Counted from the stretch's first letter, positions 25,741 through 35,354 are shown. The stretch: DNA of 64,000 bases from Streptomyces sp. NBC_01275 (GCF_026340655.1 NZ_JAPEOZ010000001.1:434001-498000); one strand, 5' to 3'. Numbers and translations: made by a program. The notes: generated from the sequence alone by a model not told the origin.

Positions 25741-27867
25741 TCAGAAGTCGATCGGGAAACGGCGGGGCTTGGTGCCGGTCGCGCGGGCGTAGGCGTTCGC
25801 CACGGCGCCGGCCGCGGCCGGCACGCCGAGTTCGCCGGCCCCGCCGGGCTCCCGCCGCGACGGCATGATGTGCGCCTCGAAGCGCAGCGGGGCGTGCCGC
25901 TGACGGGCGTAGCGGAAGTCGGCGAAGCTGCCCTCGCGCACCGCGCCCCGGTCGATGTGCAGTCCTGCCTGGAGCACGGTGGAGATGCCGTCGACGCAGG
26001 CGCCCATCAGCTGGGCCTCCAGTCCGCGCGGGTTGACGGCCGTTCCCACGTCGGCCGCCATCACCACCCGGGTCACCCGGGGCTTGTTCGGGTCGGCGGC
26101 GTCGATCTCGACCAGACAGGCCACACAGGAGCCGTACTCCTCGTGGACGGCCACCCCCTGTCCGTGGCCGGGCGGCAGGGACCGGCCCCAGGCCCCGGCG
26201 GTCGCGACCTTGTCGAGCACGGCCTTGACGGTCTTGTTCCTGAGCGTGCCGCGTCGGAAGGCCACCGGGTCCTGGCCCAGGCTCGCGGCGACCTCGTCGA
26301 CGACGATCTCCTCCGCGGTGCGCATCGTGCCGGAGTCCACCGACCGCCAGGCGCCCAGGGGCATCGCCAGCTCCACGGAGCCCGAATCCCCCGACAGGCG
26401 GCCGAAGTCGTAGAGGCCGCTGTCGCTGGGCAGCGGGCCTGCGGCGCGGACGACGGCCGGTTTCACCCCGCCCAGGCCGGACAGCCCCTGCTCGTAGGCC
26501 TCGCTCACCGAGGCCATCGCGTGGCCGAAGGCCACCACCCTGCCCCGGGCGTGGCTGGCCCGGATCCGGTGGTGGGAGGCGCCGCGCATCCTGCCGTGCC
26601 GGAGGTCGTCGGCGCGGCTCCACATCAGCTTCACCGGCCGCCGTGCCGCCTTCGAGATCAGCGCCGCCTCGATCGCGGCGTCGTAGTTCAGCCGCCGTCC
26701 GAACGAGCCGCCGCCCCGCACCACATGGACCCGGACCTTGGACACGGGCAGTCCGATCGTCGAGGCGATGCTCTCCCGCGCGTCCATCGGCGTCTGGGAG
26801 GAGAACCAGATCTCGGCGCGGTCGGCGCGTACGTCCGCCACCGCGGTCAGCACCTCCATCGGGGCGTGGCTGACGAACGCGAACGCGAACTCGCCCTCCA
26901 CCTGGGCCGATCCGCTCGGTGCGGCGCCGAGCGCGGGGACGGCGGCCCGCAGCCGGGACCGGATGGCGGCGTCGGACAACGCCGCCAGCGGTCCCGGCGC
27001 CCACGTGACGCGCAGGGCGTCACGGGCCTTGAAGGCGTGGTGGAAGGTCTCCGCCACCACGGCCACCCCGCCGGGGATCCTGACCACCGCGTGGACCCCG
27101 GGCAGGGCGCGGGCCGCCCGGTCGTCGACCGAGACGAGCTTCCCGCCGAGCGTGGGCGGCCGGGCCACCACCGTCGGCTTGGCCCCGGCGACGGTCAGGT
27201 CCCCGGCGTACTGCGCCTTGCCGGTGACGATGTCCCGTGCGTCGATCCGCCCGGTCGGCCGGCCGATCACCCTGTGCCGGGACGCGGGCTTGGGCTTGCT
27301 CGACACGGCGGTCCTGCGGATCTTGGCGGCGGCCGCCGTCAGCGACCCGAAGGTCGCCGTACGACCGTCGAGGGCGACCACCCTGGTGTCCTGGATCCGC
27401 AGGGTCCAGGCGGGCACGTGCCAGCGCCGGGCCGCCGCGGTCACCAGACGGGCCCGGGCGGTGGCGGCGAGCGCGCGGGCGGGACCGTACAGCGAACTGA
27501 CGGAGTTCGAGCCGCCGGTGTACTGGTTGCCCTGGGTGCGGGCCTGCGCGAGCGGGATGTCGACGTCGGCCAGCCGGGCGTCCAGCTCCTCGGCGATCAT
27601 CATGGCGACCGCGGTCGTGATGCCCTGCCCGACCTCGACGCGCGGCAGCCGTACGACGATCCGGTTGGCCGCGGTGACCTCCAGGACCAGCATCTCCTCG
27701 TCGGCGCCGGTGACCAGGACCCCGCCGGACGCCCCCTGGACGTCCGGCGCGGTGGGCTCGACACCGTGCGCCGACGGCGCGTCGCAGCCGAGGGGCGCGG
27801 CGACGGTCAGGGTGGACGCCGCGAGCGAGTGGACCATGAACTTCCGGCGCGACAGCTGACGGGCCAA
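25741..27867 (-). CDS. iorB: Tat-exported molybdopterin subunit of isoquinoline 1-oxidoreductase-type hydroxylase
   Basis: About 708 residues from TTG at 27867, chosen because GGAGAGGAG lies 7 nt upstream and it gives a normal twin-arginine signal (LSRRKFMVHSLAASTLTVAA). Body motifs fit the xanthine dehydrogenase large-subunit family: LPRVEVGQGITTAVAMMIAE, ARTQGNQYTGGSNSV, VRVHVVRGGGSFGRRLNYDA, PLGAWRSVDSG and the end EPGGAGELGVPAAAGAVANA. The cofactor-binding segment MAADVGTAVNPRGLEAQLMG is also present. The pair hydroxylates aldehydes or N-heterocycles outside the membrane. An upstream in-frame GTG (27927) is less likely. No XdhC-type maturation gene is adjacent. Confidence 0.9.
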   Translation of the reverse strand: MARQLSRRKFMVHSLAASTLTVAAPLGCDAPSAHGVEPTAPDVQGASGGVLVTGADEEMLVLEVTAANRIVVRLPRVEVGQGITTAVAMMIAEELDARLADVDIPLAQARTQGNQYTGGSNSVSSLYGPARALAATARARLVTAAARRWHVPAWTLRIQDTRVVALDGRTATFGSLTAAAAKIRRTAVSSKPKPASRHRVIGRPTGRIDARDIVTGKAQYAGDLTVAGAKPTVVARPPTLGGKLVSVDDRAARALPGVHAVVRIPGGVAVVAETFHHAFKARDALRVTWAPGPLAALSDAAIRSRLRAAVPALGAAPSGSAQVEGEFAFAFVSHAPMEVLTAVADVRADRAEIWFSSQTPMDARESIASTIGLPVSKVRVHVVRGGGSFGRRLNYDAAIEAALISKAARRPVKLMWSRADDLRHGRMRGASHHRIRASHARGRVVAFGHAMASVSEAYEQGLSGLGGVKPAVVRAAGPLPSDSGLYDFGRLSGDSGSVELAMPLGAWRSVDSGTMRTAEEIVVDEVAASLGQDPVAFRRGTLRNKTVKAVLDKVATAGAWGRSLPPGHGQGVAVHEEYGSCVACLVEIDAADPNKPRVTRVVMAADVGTAVNPRGLEAQLMGACVDGISTVLQAGLHIDRGAVREGSFADFRYARQRHAPLRFEAHIMPSRREPGGAGELGVPAAAGAVANAYARATGTKPRRFPIDF

Positions 27868-28015
27868 CGGACGCTCCTCTCCGTGTGTCCGGGCGGGTTC
27901 CCCTGGTATGAGGGTCCGACGGGTCACAAGGTTGCGTGGAACGGCCGAGCCGCCGGGATGTGCGCCCAGCGGCGTCCCGGACCTCGCCGATCCAGAGCGT
28001 CGGCCGCCGGCGGGT

Positions 28016-28843
28016 CTAACCGAGCGTCGGCGCGACCACGCCTCCCAGGCTCTCGGTGATGTCCCTGGTCGCCGCGATGAGCAGGCCGCCGATCTCGGGC
28101 AGGCGGTCGCGGGTCACCCGGGAGGCCGGGCCGGAGATGCTGACGGCCGTGGTGACGGCGCCGCTGTGGTCGTGGATGGGCGCGGCGACGCAGCGGATGT
28201 CCTGCTCGTTCTCCACGTCGTCGACGGCGTAGCCGCGCTCCCGGATGAGCGCGAGCTCCTCGCGCAGCCGCTCGGGGGAGGTGATGGTGGCCGGGGTGCG
28301 GGCGGGCAGGCCCGCCGCGATCACCTGGTCGACGACGTCGACGTCGGCATGGGCGAGGAAGACTTTGCCGGTGGCCGTGCAGTAGGCGGGCAGCCGGCCG
28401 CCGATGCGGGAGTGCATCCGGACCGCCCGGGGGCTCTCGACCTTGTCGATGTAGACGATCTCCGGGAAGTCGAAGGTCACGAGGTGGATGGTCTCCCCGC
28501 TCTGCTCGGCGAGCCGGTGCAGCACCGGGGAGGTGATCTGCCGGGTGTCGCGCCGCTCCAGGTAGGCCTGGCCGAGCAGCGCGTTCTGCGGGCCCAGGCG
28601 GTATCGGCCCGACTCGGGGTCCTGGTCCACCAGCCGTACCTCGCGCAGCGGCGCGACCAGCCGCAGCACGGTGGACTTGCTCAGGTCGAGCCCGGCGGCG
28701 AGGTCGGTCAGCGTGACGCCGTGCGGGTGGCCTCGGTCCTCGGCGAGGTACATGAGGATGCCGAGTGCGCGGCGCAGGGAGGACGAGGCGTTGCGACGGG
28801 CGGCGGGCGCGTCGACCGCCGGGGCGTCGGGGGTGTCAGTCAC
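28016..28843 (-). CDS. IclR-family transcriptional regulator
   Basis: A 275-residue regulator with an N-terminal winged helix (ALGILMYLAEDRGHPHGVTL, then LAAGLDLSKSTVLRLVAPL) and the IclR effector domain (GETIHLVTFDFPEIVYIDKV, GGRLPAYCTATGKVFLAH, ERGYAVDDVENEQDIRCVAA, AVSISGPASRV). The conserved small-molecule pocket residues are in place. It is divergent from a transporter and sugar-acid-kinase operon; IclR proteins of the KdgR branch sense 2-keto-3-deoxygluconate, which would fit. Two palindromic sites in the 264-bp gap are good operator candidates. Confidence 0.92.
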   Translation of the reverse strand: MTDTPDAPAVDAPAARRNASSSLRRALGILMYLAEDRGHPHGVTLTDLAAGLDLSKSTVLRLVAPLREVRLVDQDPESGRYRLGPQNALLGQAYLERRDTRQITSPVLHRLAEQSGETIHLVTFDFPEIVYIDKVESPRAVRMHSRIGGRLPAYCTATGKVFLAHADVDVVDQVIAAGLPARTPATITSPERLREELALIRERGYAVDDVENEQDIRCVAAPIHDHSGAVTTAVSISGPASRVTRDRLPEIGGLLIAATRDITESLGGVVAPTLG

Positions 28844-28858
28844 GCAGGCATCCTAGCG

Positions 28859-28873
28859 TGCTGCATAGCAAAA
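28859..28873. promoter_or_regulatory. Candidate IclR operator, copy 1
   Basis: TGCTGCATAGCAAAA lies 15 bp ahead of the IclR start codon. Read on the other strand it is TTTTGCTATGCAGCA, matching copy 2 (TTTTGCATTGCAGAA) at 12 of 15 positions. The centre TGC-ATA-GCA is palindromic. Its closeness to the start suggests autorepression. Confidence 0.6.
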
Positions 28874-28962
28874 CTGTATGTCACATATTGAAATCGCCCA
28901 TTGACGGCCCCAAATCCCCGGGGCTAACTTCTGCGCAACGTCACGCGGAATTCGGAATGACG

Positions 28963-28977
28963 TTTTGCATTGCAGAA
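28963..28977. promoter_or_regulatory. Candidate IclR operator, copy 2
   Basis: TTTTGCATTGCAGAA is a near-perfect 15-bp palindrome (consensus TTYTGCAWTGCARAA), 131 bp upstream of the transporter operon. It is an inverted copy of the site next to the IclR gene. A weaker TTCTGCGCAA lies between them near 28930. The A/T richness stands out in this genome. Confidence 0.6.
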
Positions 28978-29008
28978 CACCTTTGCGGAACCGTCGTGCG
29001 GACCCCCC

Positions 29009-29060
29009 GCGCGAACCCCTCGCACAGAACCCCCGCACAGAACCCCTCGCGCAGAACCCC
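29009..29060. repeat. GC-rich tandem repeat in the leader of the transporter operon
   Basis: About four imperfect 13-14 bp copies of CGCRCAGAACCCCT run between operator copy 2 and the start codon at 29108. They leave a C-rich leader. No coding role or known regulator is apparent. Confidence 0.6.
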
Positions 29061-29107
29061 TTTGGCGACCGTCGGCGTTCGCCCCCTCCTCCCGGAAGGG
29101 AACCCCC

Positions 29108-29947
29108 GTGAGCAGACTTCGTCACCGTACTCGCCCACTGATGCTGATTTGTGCCGGTGTGACCAGTGCCGCACTCCTCACCGCGTGCAGTTCCGCCGCC
29201 GGTTCCACCGGCGGCGGCGCCCAGTCCTCGACGCTCCAGACCGTCATCAAGCGCGGCACCCTGAACATCGCCAGCTGTCTGACGTTCCCGCCGTTCGGCT
29301 CGCTCAGCAAGGACAACAAGCCGCAGGGCTTCGACGTGGACGTCGCCACCGCCATGGCCACGGCGCTCGGCGTCAAGGTCAAGATCGTGGACACGACCTC
29401 CGCCAACCGCATCCCGAACCTGCAGACCAAGAAGGTCGACGCGGTGGTGTGCAACTTCACCACCACCCCCGAGCGCGCCAAGCAGGTCTCCTTCAGCGAC
29501 CCCTACATCGTCGCGGGCGAGGTGATGCTGGTGAAGAAGTCCAGCGGCATCGCCACCCTCAAGGACCTCACGGGCAAGACGGTCGCCGTCACCAAGGGCT
29601 CCACCAACGGCGACGCCGTCAAGGCCGGCAACCCCCAGGCCAAGATCCAGGAGTACGACACCTCGGCCGCCGCCGTCCTCGCGGTCAAGCAGGGACAGGC
29701 CGACGCCATGGTCGAGGACTCCAACTTCCTCAACTACCAGGCCAAGCAGGACTCCTCCCTCAAGGTCACCAAGGACTCCGTGGTGCCGCTGGAGTACAAC
29801 GGCATCGGCGTGCCGCTGGGCGACGCGACCTGGCTGCAGTGGGTCGACACCTGGCTGCGGGACTTCAACACCTCGGGACAGGCCGACGCCCTCTACAAGA
29901 AGTGGTTCGGCGTCGACCGCGTCTTCCCGCTCAACCCGTCCTACTGA
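29108..29947 (+). CDS. Polar amino acid-type ABC transporter substrate-binding lipoprotein
   Basis: A 279-residue SBP_bac_3 family protein. The signal peptide ends in a lipobox LLTAC, followed by a Ser/Gly linker. The mature part shows GTLNIASCLTFPPFGSLSK, GFDVDVATAMATALGVKVKI, RIPNLQTKKVDAVVCNFTTT, FSDPYIVAGEVMLVKKSSGI and the end LYKKWFGVD, all family hallmarks. GTG at 29108 follows GGAAGGGA. Family members mostly bind amino acids, but the gene sits with a PfkB sugar-acid kinase, so a sugar acid or opine-like ligand is possible. Confidence 0.9.
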   Translation: MSRLRHRTRPLMLICAGVTSAALLTACSSAAGSTGGGAQSSTLQTVIKRGTLNIASCLTFPPFGSLSKDNKPQGFDVDVATAMATALGVKVKIVDTTSANRIPNLQTKKVDAVVCNFTTTPERAKQVSFSDPYIVAGEVMLVKKSSGIATLKDLTGKTVAVTKGSTNGDAVKAGNPQAKIQEYDTSAAAVLAVKQGQADAMVEDSNFLNYQAKQDSSLKVTKDSVVPLEYNGIGVPLGDATWLQWVDTWLRDFNTSGQADALYKKWFGVDRVFPLNPSY

Positions 29948-29965
29948 GTCACCCGAGTCCCGTCG

Positions 29966-29994
29966 GGGGGCGGCCGGCCCCGGTCGCCGCCCCC
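29966..29994. promoter_or_regulatory. Intercistronic hairpin after the binding-protein gene
   Basis: GGGGGCGGC and GCCGCCCCC form a perfect 9-bp stem with an 11-nt loop in the 60-bp gap before the first permease gene. Placement directly after the binding-protein gene suggests transcript stabilisation or partial termination to keep the binding protein in excess. The xylose-type operon at 22978 has a palindrome at the same relative place. Confidence 0.65.
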
Positions 29995-30007
29995 GGGAAG
30001 GAGCCCC

Positions 30008-30763
30008 ATGCTCAGCGACTGGACCTATGCGCTCCAGGACTGGACGACGTACGTCGACGCGGCCTGGCTGTCCCTGAGGCTGTCGCTCGCCGCCTTCGCC
30101 CTCGCCTTCGCCCTCGGTCTGCTCGGCGCCCTCGCCCGCCGGTCCCGGTACGGCGTCCTGCGCGCACCGGCCGCCGTCTACGTCGAGGTCGTCCGCAACA
30201 CCCCCGTCCTGCTGCAGATGTTCGTCGCCTACTTCGCCCTGCCGTCGGCGGGCGTCCGGCTGAGCCCCGTCCAGGCCGGCGTCCTCGCGCTCGGCGTCAA
30301 CGTGGGCGCGTACCTCACCGAGATCTTCCGGGCCGGAATCCAGGCCGTGCCCCGCGGCCAGGTCGAGGCGGCCCGGGTGCTGGCGCTCGGCCCGGTCCGC
30401 ACCTTCGCCCACGTGGTGCTCCCGCAGGCCCTGCGCAACGTCTACCCGGCCGTGGTCAACCAGCTCGTCCAGATCATCCTGGGCTCGTCGCTGCTGTCCG
30501 CCGTCTCCGTGCCCGAACTCACCGGCACGGCCATGGTCGTCAACTCCCGCACCCTGCTGACCGTCCAGGTCTTCGGCATCGCCGCGGCCCTCTATCTGAT
30601 CCTCACCAACCTGGTGGCGCTGGCGGCCGGGCTGATCGGCCGGGCGGTCTTCAAACCGCCGCTGCCCACGACCGTGCGGACGCGGCCGCTCGACGCCGTA
30701 CGCCGGCTGCTCCCCGCCCGACTGCTTCCCGCCCGTCCCCGTCCCGTCCGTAAGGAGGCGTGA
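30008..30763 (+). CDS. Amino acid-type ABC transporter permease 1
   Basis: A 251-residue HisM/GlnP-type permease with five or so membrane segments. Early motif [22 protein letters not shown] and the EAA-type cytoplasmic loop [38 protein letters not shown] that docks on the ATPase are clear. A basic, Pro-rich tail of ~35 residues ends in PRPVRKEA. An AAGGAG ribosome site precedes the ATG. It overlaps the region of the next permease start and forms a heterodimer with it. Confidence 0.93.
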   Translation: MLSDWTYALQDWTTYVDAAWLSLRLSLAAFALAFALGLLGALARRSRYGVLRAPAAVYVEVVRNTPVLLQMFVAYFALPSAGVRLSPVQAGVLALGVNVGAYLTEIFRAGIQAVPRGQVEAARVLALGPVRTFAHVVLPQALRNVYPAVVNQLVQIILGSSLLSAVSVPELTGTAMVVNSRTLLTVQVFGIAAALYLILTNLVALAAGLIGRAVFKPPLPTTVRTRPLDAVRRLLPARLLPARPRPVRKEA

Positions 30764-30765
30764 GC

Positions 30766-31416
30766 ATGGACTGGTCGGTCATCTGGTCGAACCGTCAGCT
30801 GTTCACCGACGGGCTGTGGGCCACCGTGCTGCTGTCCCTCGCCGCCATCGCCACCGGCACCCTCACCGGGCTCCTCGTCGCCGCCGTGCGCACCAGCCGC
30901 GTCCCGGTGCTGGCCCAGCTCGCCCGCATCTATCTGGAGGTCTTCCGCGGGACTCCGCTGCTGATCCAGATGCTGTTCCTGTACTTCGGCGCGGCCTATC
31001 TGAACCTCGCCGGGATCACCGTCTTCGGCGCGGCGCTGCTCGCGCTGACCCTGTATCAGGGGGCCTACATCGCGGAGATCTTCCGGGCCGGCATCGAGGC
31101 CGTGCCCCGGGGGCAGGGGGAGGCGGCGCGGGTCCTCGGTCTCACCCGGGTGCAGACCTTCACGACCGTGATCCTGCCCCAGACCCGGGCGATCGTCCTT
31201 CCGCCGCTGGTCGGCCAGTACCTCTCACTGATCAAGGACACCTCGATCGCCGTCGTGATCGGCTACGCCGAGCTGCTGCGCCAGGGGCAGGCCGTCATCG
31301 ACCGCGCGGGCGACCCGGCCACCACCTATCTCGCCGTGGCCGTCCTGTACTTCGTCATCTGCTACCCGCTGTCGCTCGTCGTGCGGCGGATGGAACGAAA
31401 GGCTGTCACCGCATGA
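30766..31416 (+). CDS. Amino acid-type ABC transporter permease 2
   Basis: A 216-residue permease of the same family: [21 protein letters not shown] and [41 protein letters not shown] at 30766 is chosen because AAGGAGG sits 7 nt upstream; the overlapping GTG at 30760 is too close to it. The stop overlaps the ATPase start as ATGA. It pairs with permease 1 as the membrane channel. Confidence 0.93.
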   Translation: MDWSVIWSNRQLFTDGLWATVLLSLAAIATGTLTGLLVAAVRTSRVPVLAQLARIYLEVFRGTPLLIQMLFLYFGAAYLNLAGITVFGAALLALTLYQGAYIAEIFRAGIEAVPRGQGEAARVLGLTRVQTFTTVILPQTRAIVLPPLVGQYLSLIKDTSIAVVIGYAELLRQGQAVIDRAGDPATTYLAVAVLYFVICYPLSLVVRRMERKAVTA

Positions 31417-32177
31417 CGACCACCGAGATGCAGAAGGCGGCCGTCGCCGCCCGGATCTCGCTCTCCGGCGTGCACAAGCGCTTCGGCGCGCTGGACGTTC
31501 TCAAGGGCGTCGACATCGACGTCGAGCCGGGCGAGGTCGTCGTCCTCATCGGGGCCAGCGGCTCCGGCAAGAGCACCCTGCTGCGGATCATGTGCGACCT
31601 GGAGCGGGCCGACAGCGGCGAGGTGTGGGTGAACGGCGTGCCGCTGCACGACCGCAAGCGGGCGCCCGAGATCTTCGGCCATGTCGGCATGGTCTTCCAG
31701 CAGTTCAACCTCTTCCCGCACAAGACCGCGCTCGGCAACGTCACCCTCGCCCTGCTCAAGGTCAGAAAGCTGACCCGGTCCGAGGCGGCGGAGCGCGGGC
31801 GCGCCGCGCTGGACCGGGTCGGGCTCGCCGACAAGGCCGACGCCTACCCCGCGCAGCTCTCCGGCGGCCAGCAGCAGCGGGTCGCGATCGCCCGGGCGCT
31901 CGCCATGGACCCCGCCATCATGTTCTTCGACGAGCCGACCTCCGCCCTCGACCCAGAGCTGGTCGGGGAGGTGACCGGTGTCATGCGCTCCCTCGCCGAG
32001 GACGGCATGACCATGGTCGTCGTCACCCACGAGATGCGCTTCGCGAAGGACACCGCCGACCGGGTCGTCTTCATGGACGGCGGCGTCGTCCTCGAACAGG
32101 GCCCGCCGCAGCAGGTGTTCGGCAGCCCGTCCGAGGCGCGCACCCAGCAGTTCCTGCACCGGGTGCTGGACACGTGA
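31413..32177 (+). CDS. Amino acid-type ABC transporter ATP-binding protein
   Basis: A 254-residue GlnQ/HisP-type ATPase: Walker [13 protein letters not shown] near residue 46, Q-loop [18 protein letters not shown], signature [15 protein letters not shown], Walker [21 protein letters not shown]-loop [20 protein letters not shown]. Fully intact. It starts in the ATGA overlap with permease 2 and its stop overlaps the kinase start as GTGA, so transporter and kinase are translated as one coupled unit. Confidence 0.95.
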   Translation: MTTTEMQKAAVAARISLSGVHKRFGALDVLKGVDIDVEPGEVVVLIGASGSGKSTLLRIMCDLERADSGEVWVNGVPLHDRKRAPEIFGHVGMVFQQFNLFPHKTALGNVTLALLKVRKLTRSEAAERGRAALDRVGLADKADAYPAQLSGGQQQRVAIARALAMDPAIMFFDEPTSALDPELVGEVTGVMRSLAEDGMTMVVVTHEMRFAKDTADRVVFMDGGVVLEQGPPQQVFGSPSEARTQQFLHRVLDT

Positions 32178-33142
32178 GCGGCCCCGCCGTGGTGTGCATC
32201 GGCGAGACGATGGCCGTGCTCAGCCCGACGGACACGGCCCCGCTGGCCCGCCAGACGACGCTGGCCCTGACCGTGGGCGGCGCGGAGTCCAACGTGGCCT
32301 GCGGGCTGGCCGCCCTCGGGCACCGAGTGGCGTGGCTGAGCCGGGTCGGCGACGATCCGCTCGGGCGACGCGTCCTGGACGAGCTGACGGCCCACGGCGT
32401 GGACGTGTCGGGGGTGGCGGTCGACCCCGGGCGGCCCACCGGCGTGTACTTCAAGGATCCCGGCCCCGAGCGCACCGGCGCCTACTACTACCGCCGGGAC
32501 TCCGCGGCCACCCTCATGGGCCCGGAGCTGGCGGGCCTGCCGTTCCTGCGGTCGGCCCGGGTGGTGCACCTGTCCGGCATCACCCCGGCCCTGTCGGACA
32601 GGTGCGCCGACCTGGTCGCCGAGATCGTCGCCCGGCGGGCCGTGCCGGGTCCGATGGTCTCCTTCGACGTCAACCACCGCCCCGCCCTGTGGCGCCACCG
32701 CCCCGCCGAGGCCGCGCCCGTGCTGCTGGAACTGGCCCGCGGCGCCGACGTCGTCTTCGTCGGCCGGGACGAGGCCGAGACGCTGTGGGGCGCCGGCAAG
32801 GCCGAGGAGATCCGCGACCTGCTGCGCCCCGCCTCCCTCGTCGTCGTCAAGGACGCGGCGCACGGAGCGACGTCGTACGCGCGGGACGGCGAGGAGACCT
32901 TCGTCCCCACGCCCGCGTCCCGCGTCGTCGAACGGATCGGCGCCGGCGACGCCTTCGCCGCCGGCTACCTGGCCGCCCTGCTCGAAGACCGCGACGCCAT
33001 ACAGCGGCTGCGGCTGGGCCACCTCATGGCCGCCGCGTCGCTGCGCACCCACGGCGACGTCCCCGCCGTCCCACCGCGCCGCGAACTCGACCGTCACCTG
33101 GCCCTCGCCCACGGGGACTGGTCCGCACTCCGCCTGCCCTGA
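32174..33142 (+). CDS. PfkB-family kinase, probable 2-keto-3-deoxygluconate kinase
   Basis: A 322-residue ribokinase-fold sugar kinase. N-terminal [18 protein letters not shown] with [30 protein letters not shown] is typical of KdgK-type kinases, and the C-terminal catalytic motif [18 protein letters not shown] carries the base Asp. [15 protein letters not shown] matches the KDG-binding region of family members. It would phosphorylate the imported or derived keto-sugar acid. Translation is coupled to the ATPase gene by a GTGA overlap. No KDPG aldolase lies nearby. A different ketose substrate is possible. Confidence 0.85.
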   Translation: MSGPAVVCIGETMAVLSPTDTAPLARQTTLALTVGGAESNVACGLAALGHRVAWLSRVGDDPLGRRVLDELTAHGVDVSGVAVDPGRPTGVYFKDPGPERTGAYYYRRDSAATLMGPELAGLPFLRSARVVHLSGITPALSDRCADLVAEIVARRAVPGPMVSFDVNHRPALWRHRPAEAAPVLLELARGADVVFVGRDEAETLWGAGKAEEIRDLLRPASLVVVKDAAHGATSYARDGEETFVPTPASRVVERIGAGDAFAAGYLAALLEDRDAIQRLRLGHLMAAASLRTHGDVPAVPPRRELDRHLALAHGDWSALRLP

Positions 33143-33174
33143 GATCCGCCCGGCCGTGGTGTCTGGCGGGCAGG

Positions 33175-34260
33175 TCAGCGCCCCGGCACCGATCCCAGTC
33201 CGAGTTCCCGCTCGCCGAGGGGAGCGAAGAAGCGCTCGACGTCGGCGTCGGCGACCTCGGCGAGGGTGGCCGGCGACCAGTGCGGGTCGCGGTCCTTGTC
33301 GATGATCTGGGCGCGGATGCCCTCCACCAGGTCGGGGGCGTCCAGGGCCGCGCACGAGACCCGGTACTCCTGGTCCAGGACCCGTTCCAGCGAGCCCAGT
33401 CGCCGGGCGCGGCGCATGGCGGCCAGGGTGACCTTCAGCGTGGTGGGCGACTTGGCGAACAGGGTCTCCGCCGCCTCCTTCGCGGCCGGGTCGCCGTGGG
33501 CGAGCAGCCGCTGGACGATCTCCTCGACCGTGCCGACGGCGTAGCAGGCGTCGATCCACTCCCGCTGCCCGGCCAACTCCCCCTGGGGCACGGGCTGTAC
33601 ATGCCGGGCGAGCGCCTCCCGGACGGGCAGCTCGGCGAGGTCGTCGAGGAACGGCCGCAGCGCGGCGGAGGGTACGTAGTGGTCGGCGAGCCCGGTCAGC
33701 AGGGCGTCGCCGGCGCCGATCTGCGCGCCCGTCAGCGCGAGGTGGGTGCCCAGTTCGCCCGGGGCGCGGGCGAGGAGGTGGGTGCCGCCGACGTCGGGGA
33801 CGAAGCCGATGCCGGTCTCGGGCATGGCTATCCGCGACCGCTCGGTGACGATCCGGACGCCGCCGTGCGCGGAGAGGCCGACGCCGCCGCCCATGACGAT
33901 CCCGTCCATGACGGCGACGTACGGCTTGGGATAGCGGGCGATGCGGGCGTTGAGCCGGTACTCGTCGCGCCAGAAGGCGGCCGAGGCGGTGCCGTCGCCG
34001 TCGCGGGCGTCGTCGTGGACGGCCCGGATGTCGCCGCCCGCGCACAGTCCGCGCTCCCCCGCGCCGGTGATCACGACGGTCTCCACAGCCGGGTCGTGCT
34101 CCCAGGCGGCGAGGGCCGCGTCGAGGGAGCGCACCATGGCGTGGTTCAGGGCGTTGAGGGCCTTGGGCCGGTTGAGCGTGAGCCGGGCGGCCCGCCCGGT
34201 GATGTGCAGCAGGACGGAGGCTTCGGTGGGCGGCGGGACATGCGGCCCGGCGCCGGTCAT
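33175..34260 (-). CDS. 3-hydroxyisobutyryl-CoA hydrolase (enoyl-CoA hydratase superfamily)
   Basis: A 361-residue crotonase-fold protein. ALNALNHAMVRSLDAAL, GAGERGLCAGGDIRAVHDDA and VMDGIVMGGGVGLSAHGGVRIV (oxyanion-hole region), then RIAMPETGIGFVPDVGGTHLL are the hallmarks of the HIBCH branch, as is the long C-terminal part ending ADVERFFAPLGE. It releases 3-hydroxyisobutyrate from its CoA ester in valine breakdown. ATG at 34260 overlaps the stop of an acyl-CoA dehydrogenase remnant as ATGA, showing that it was once the second gene of a valine-catabolic operon. Confidence 0.9.
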   Translation of the reverse strand: MTGAGPHVPPPTEASVLLHITGRAARLTLNRPKALNALNHAMVRSLDAALAAWEHDPAVETVVITGAGERGLCAGGDIRAVHDDARDGDGTASAAFWRDEYRLNARIARYPKPYVAVMDGIVMGGGVGLSAHGGVRIVTERSRIAMPETGIGFVPDVGGTHLLARAPGELGTHLALTGAQIGAGDALLTGLADHYVPSAALRPFLDDLAELPVREALARHVQPVPQGELAGQREWIDACYAVGTVEEIVQRLLAHGDPAAKEAAETLFAKSPTTLKVTLAAMRRARRLGSLERVLDQEYRVSCAALDAPDLVEGIRAQIIDKDRDPHWSPATLAEVADADVERFFAPLGERELGLGSVPGR

Positions 34261-34340
34261 CCGAGTGCCTCCGTCAGGCCGCGGGCCACGATGACGTGCA
34301 TGATCTCGTCGGTTCCTTCCAGGATCTGGTGGACTCGACG
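34257..34340 (-). pseudogene. C-terminal remnant of an acyl-CoA dehydrogenase
   Basis: About 27 codons ending RVHQILEGTDEIMHVIVARG and LTEALG are the exact C-terminal signature of acyl-CoA dehydrogenases (Q-I-L-E-G-T-x-E-I-M). Nothing of the other ~350 residues is visible upstream. The remnant keeps its ATGA overlap with the hydrolase gene. The lost enzyme was probably isobutyryl-CoA dehydrogenase, the step before HIBCH in valine degradation; that substrate is inference. Confidence 0.82.
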
Positions 34341-34538
34341 GTATCCGGTCAGCCGGGCTCGGACGCGGCCGCGTACTCGGCATGTGCCGGGCGCCCCGAC
34401 TCGCGGCCCGGGAGGCCGCACCCGGTTGCCGGTCAGCCCCGGACGCGCACCGGCTTCCCCCCGGCCACGCGCGTATGCGGTTGTCGTGCTGTACGCGGTG
34501 ACGCACTTCCGTACGCCGTCGCCGGCCGGTCGTCGGCC

Positions 34539-34781
<243 letters not shown>

Positions 34782-34877
34782 AGCAGGATGCACGGCTTGC
34801 TGTGCAGGCGCGGCTGCGACCAGGTCAGGACCCACGAGGCGGAGCCCTGCCTGGGCGACGGCCCGGCCGGGTTCGGT

Positions 34878-35006
34878 CGCGGCTCGCAGATGGGTGATGG
34901 CGTGCGGGTCGTAGCGGCGCTTGGCGGCGGCCGTCGACTCCCACCGGGCGCCGTAGTGGGCCCGCCAGTCCGCGCGCGACATGGGCAGGGCGTTGAGGGG
35001 GTAGGC
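34878..35006 (-). pseudogene. C-terminal remnant of an FAD-linked oxidoreductase
   Basis: YPLNALPMSRADWRAHYG followed by ARWESTAAAKRRYDPHAIT resembles the end of FAD-binding_4/berberine-bridge or cytokinin-dehydrogenase-like oxidases, which finish with H-Y/F-G-x-x-W...A-x-R-R-Y-D-P-x-x-x-L. The rest of the enzyme is absent. It lies in the same degenerate stretch as two other remnants. The assignment is from a short motif only. Confidence 0.5.
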
Positions 35007-35354
35007 GACCGCTCCGCTCGCCCACCGCACGGCTCGGCCGACTGACGCGCCGTCACCCGACCGCCGCCGCCCGGACTCCACCACCGGAGCCCGCCGACCG
35101 CCGCGCACCGCGCACCGGCGGGTTAGCCCATTCGCTGCCGTCAGTGATCATCCGTCTCTGCCCGGCCTCCGCTCCGACGACCTGCGCAAACGCTGCCGCG
35201 CGAGCGGTCCCTGCGGCTGCCCGGGTGACGCGGGCGCCGAGGCGTCGGGTTGCGGAGGTGACGGACTGTCGGTTGCCTCGTCAGTGGAGCACCACAGAGG
35301 CGCCGCAGCGGCGCCTCGCAGCCAGGCCGGGCACTGCTCCGTTGGAGGACTCCC

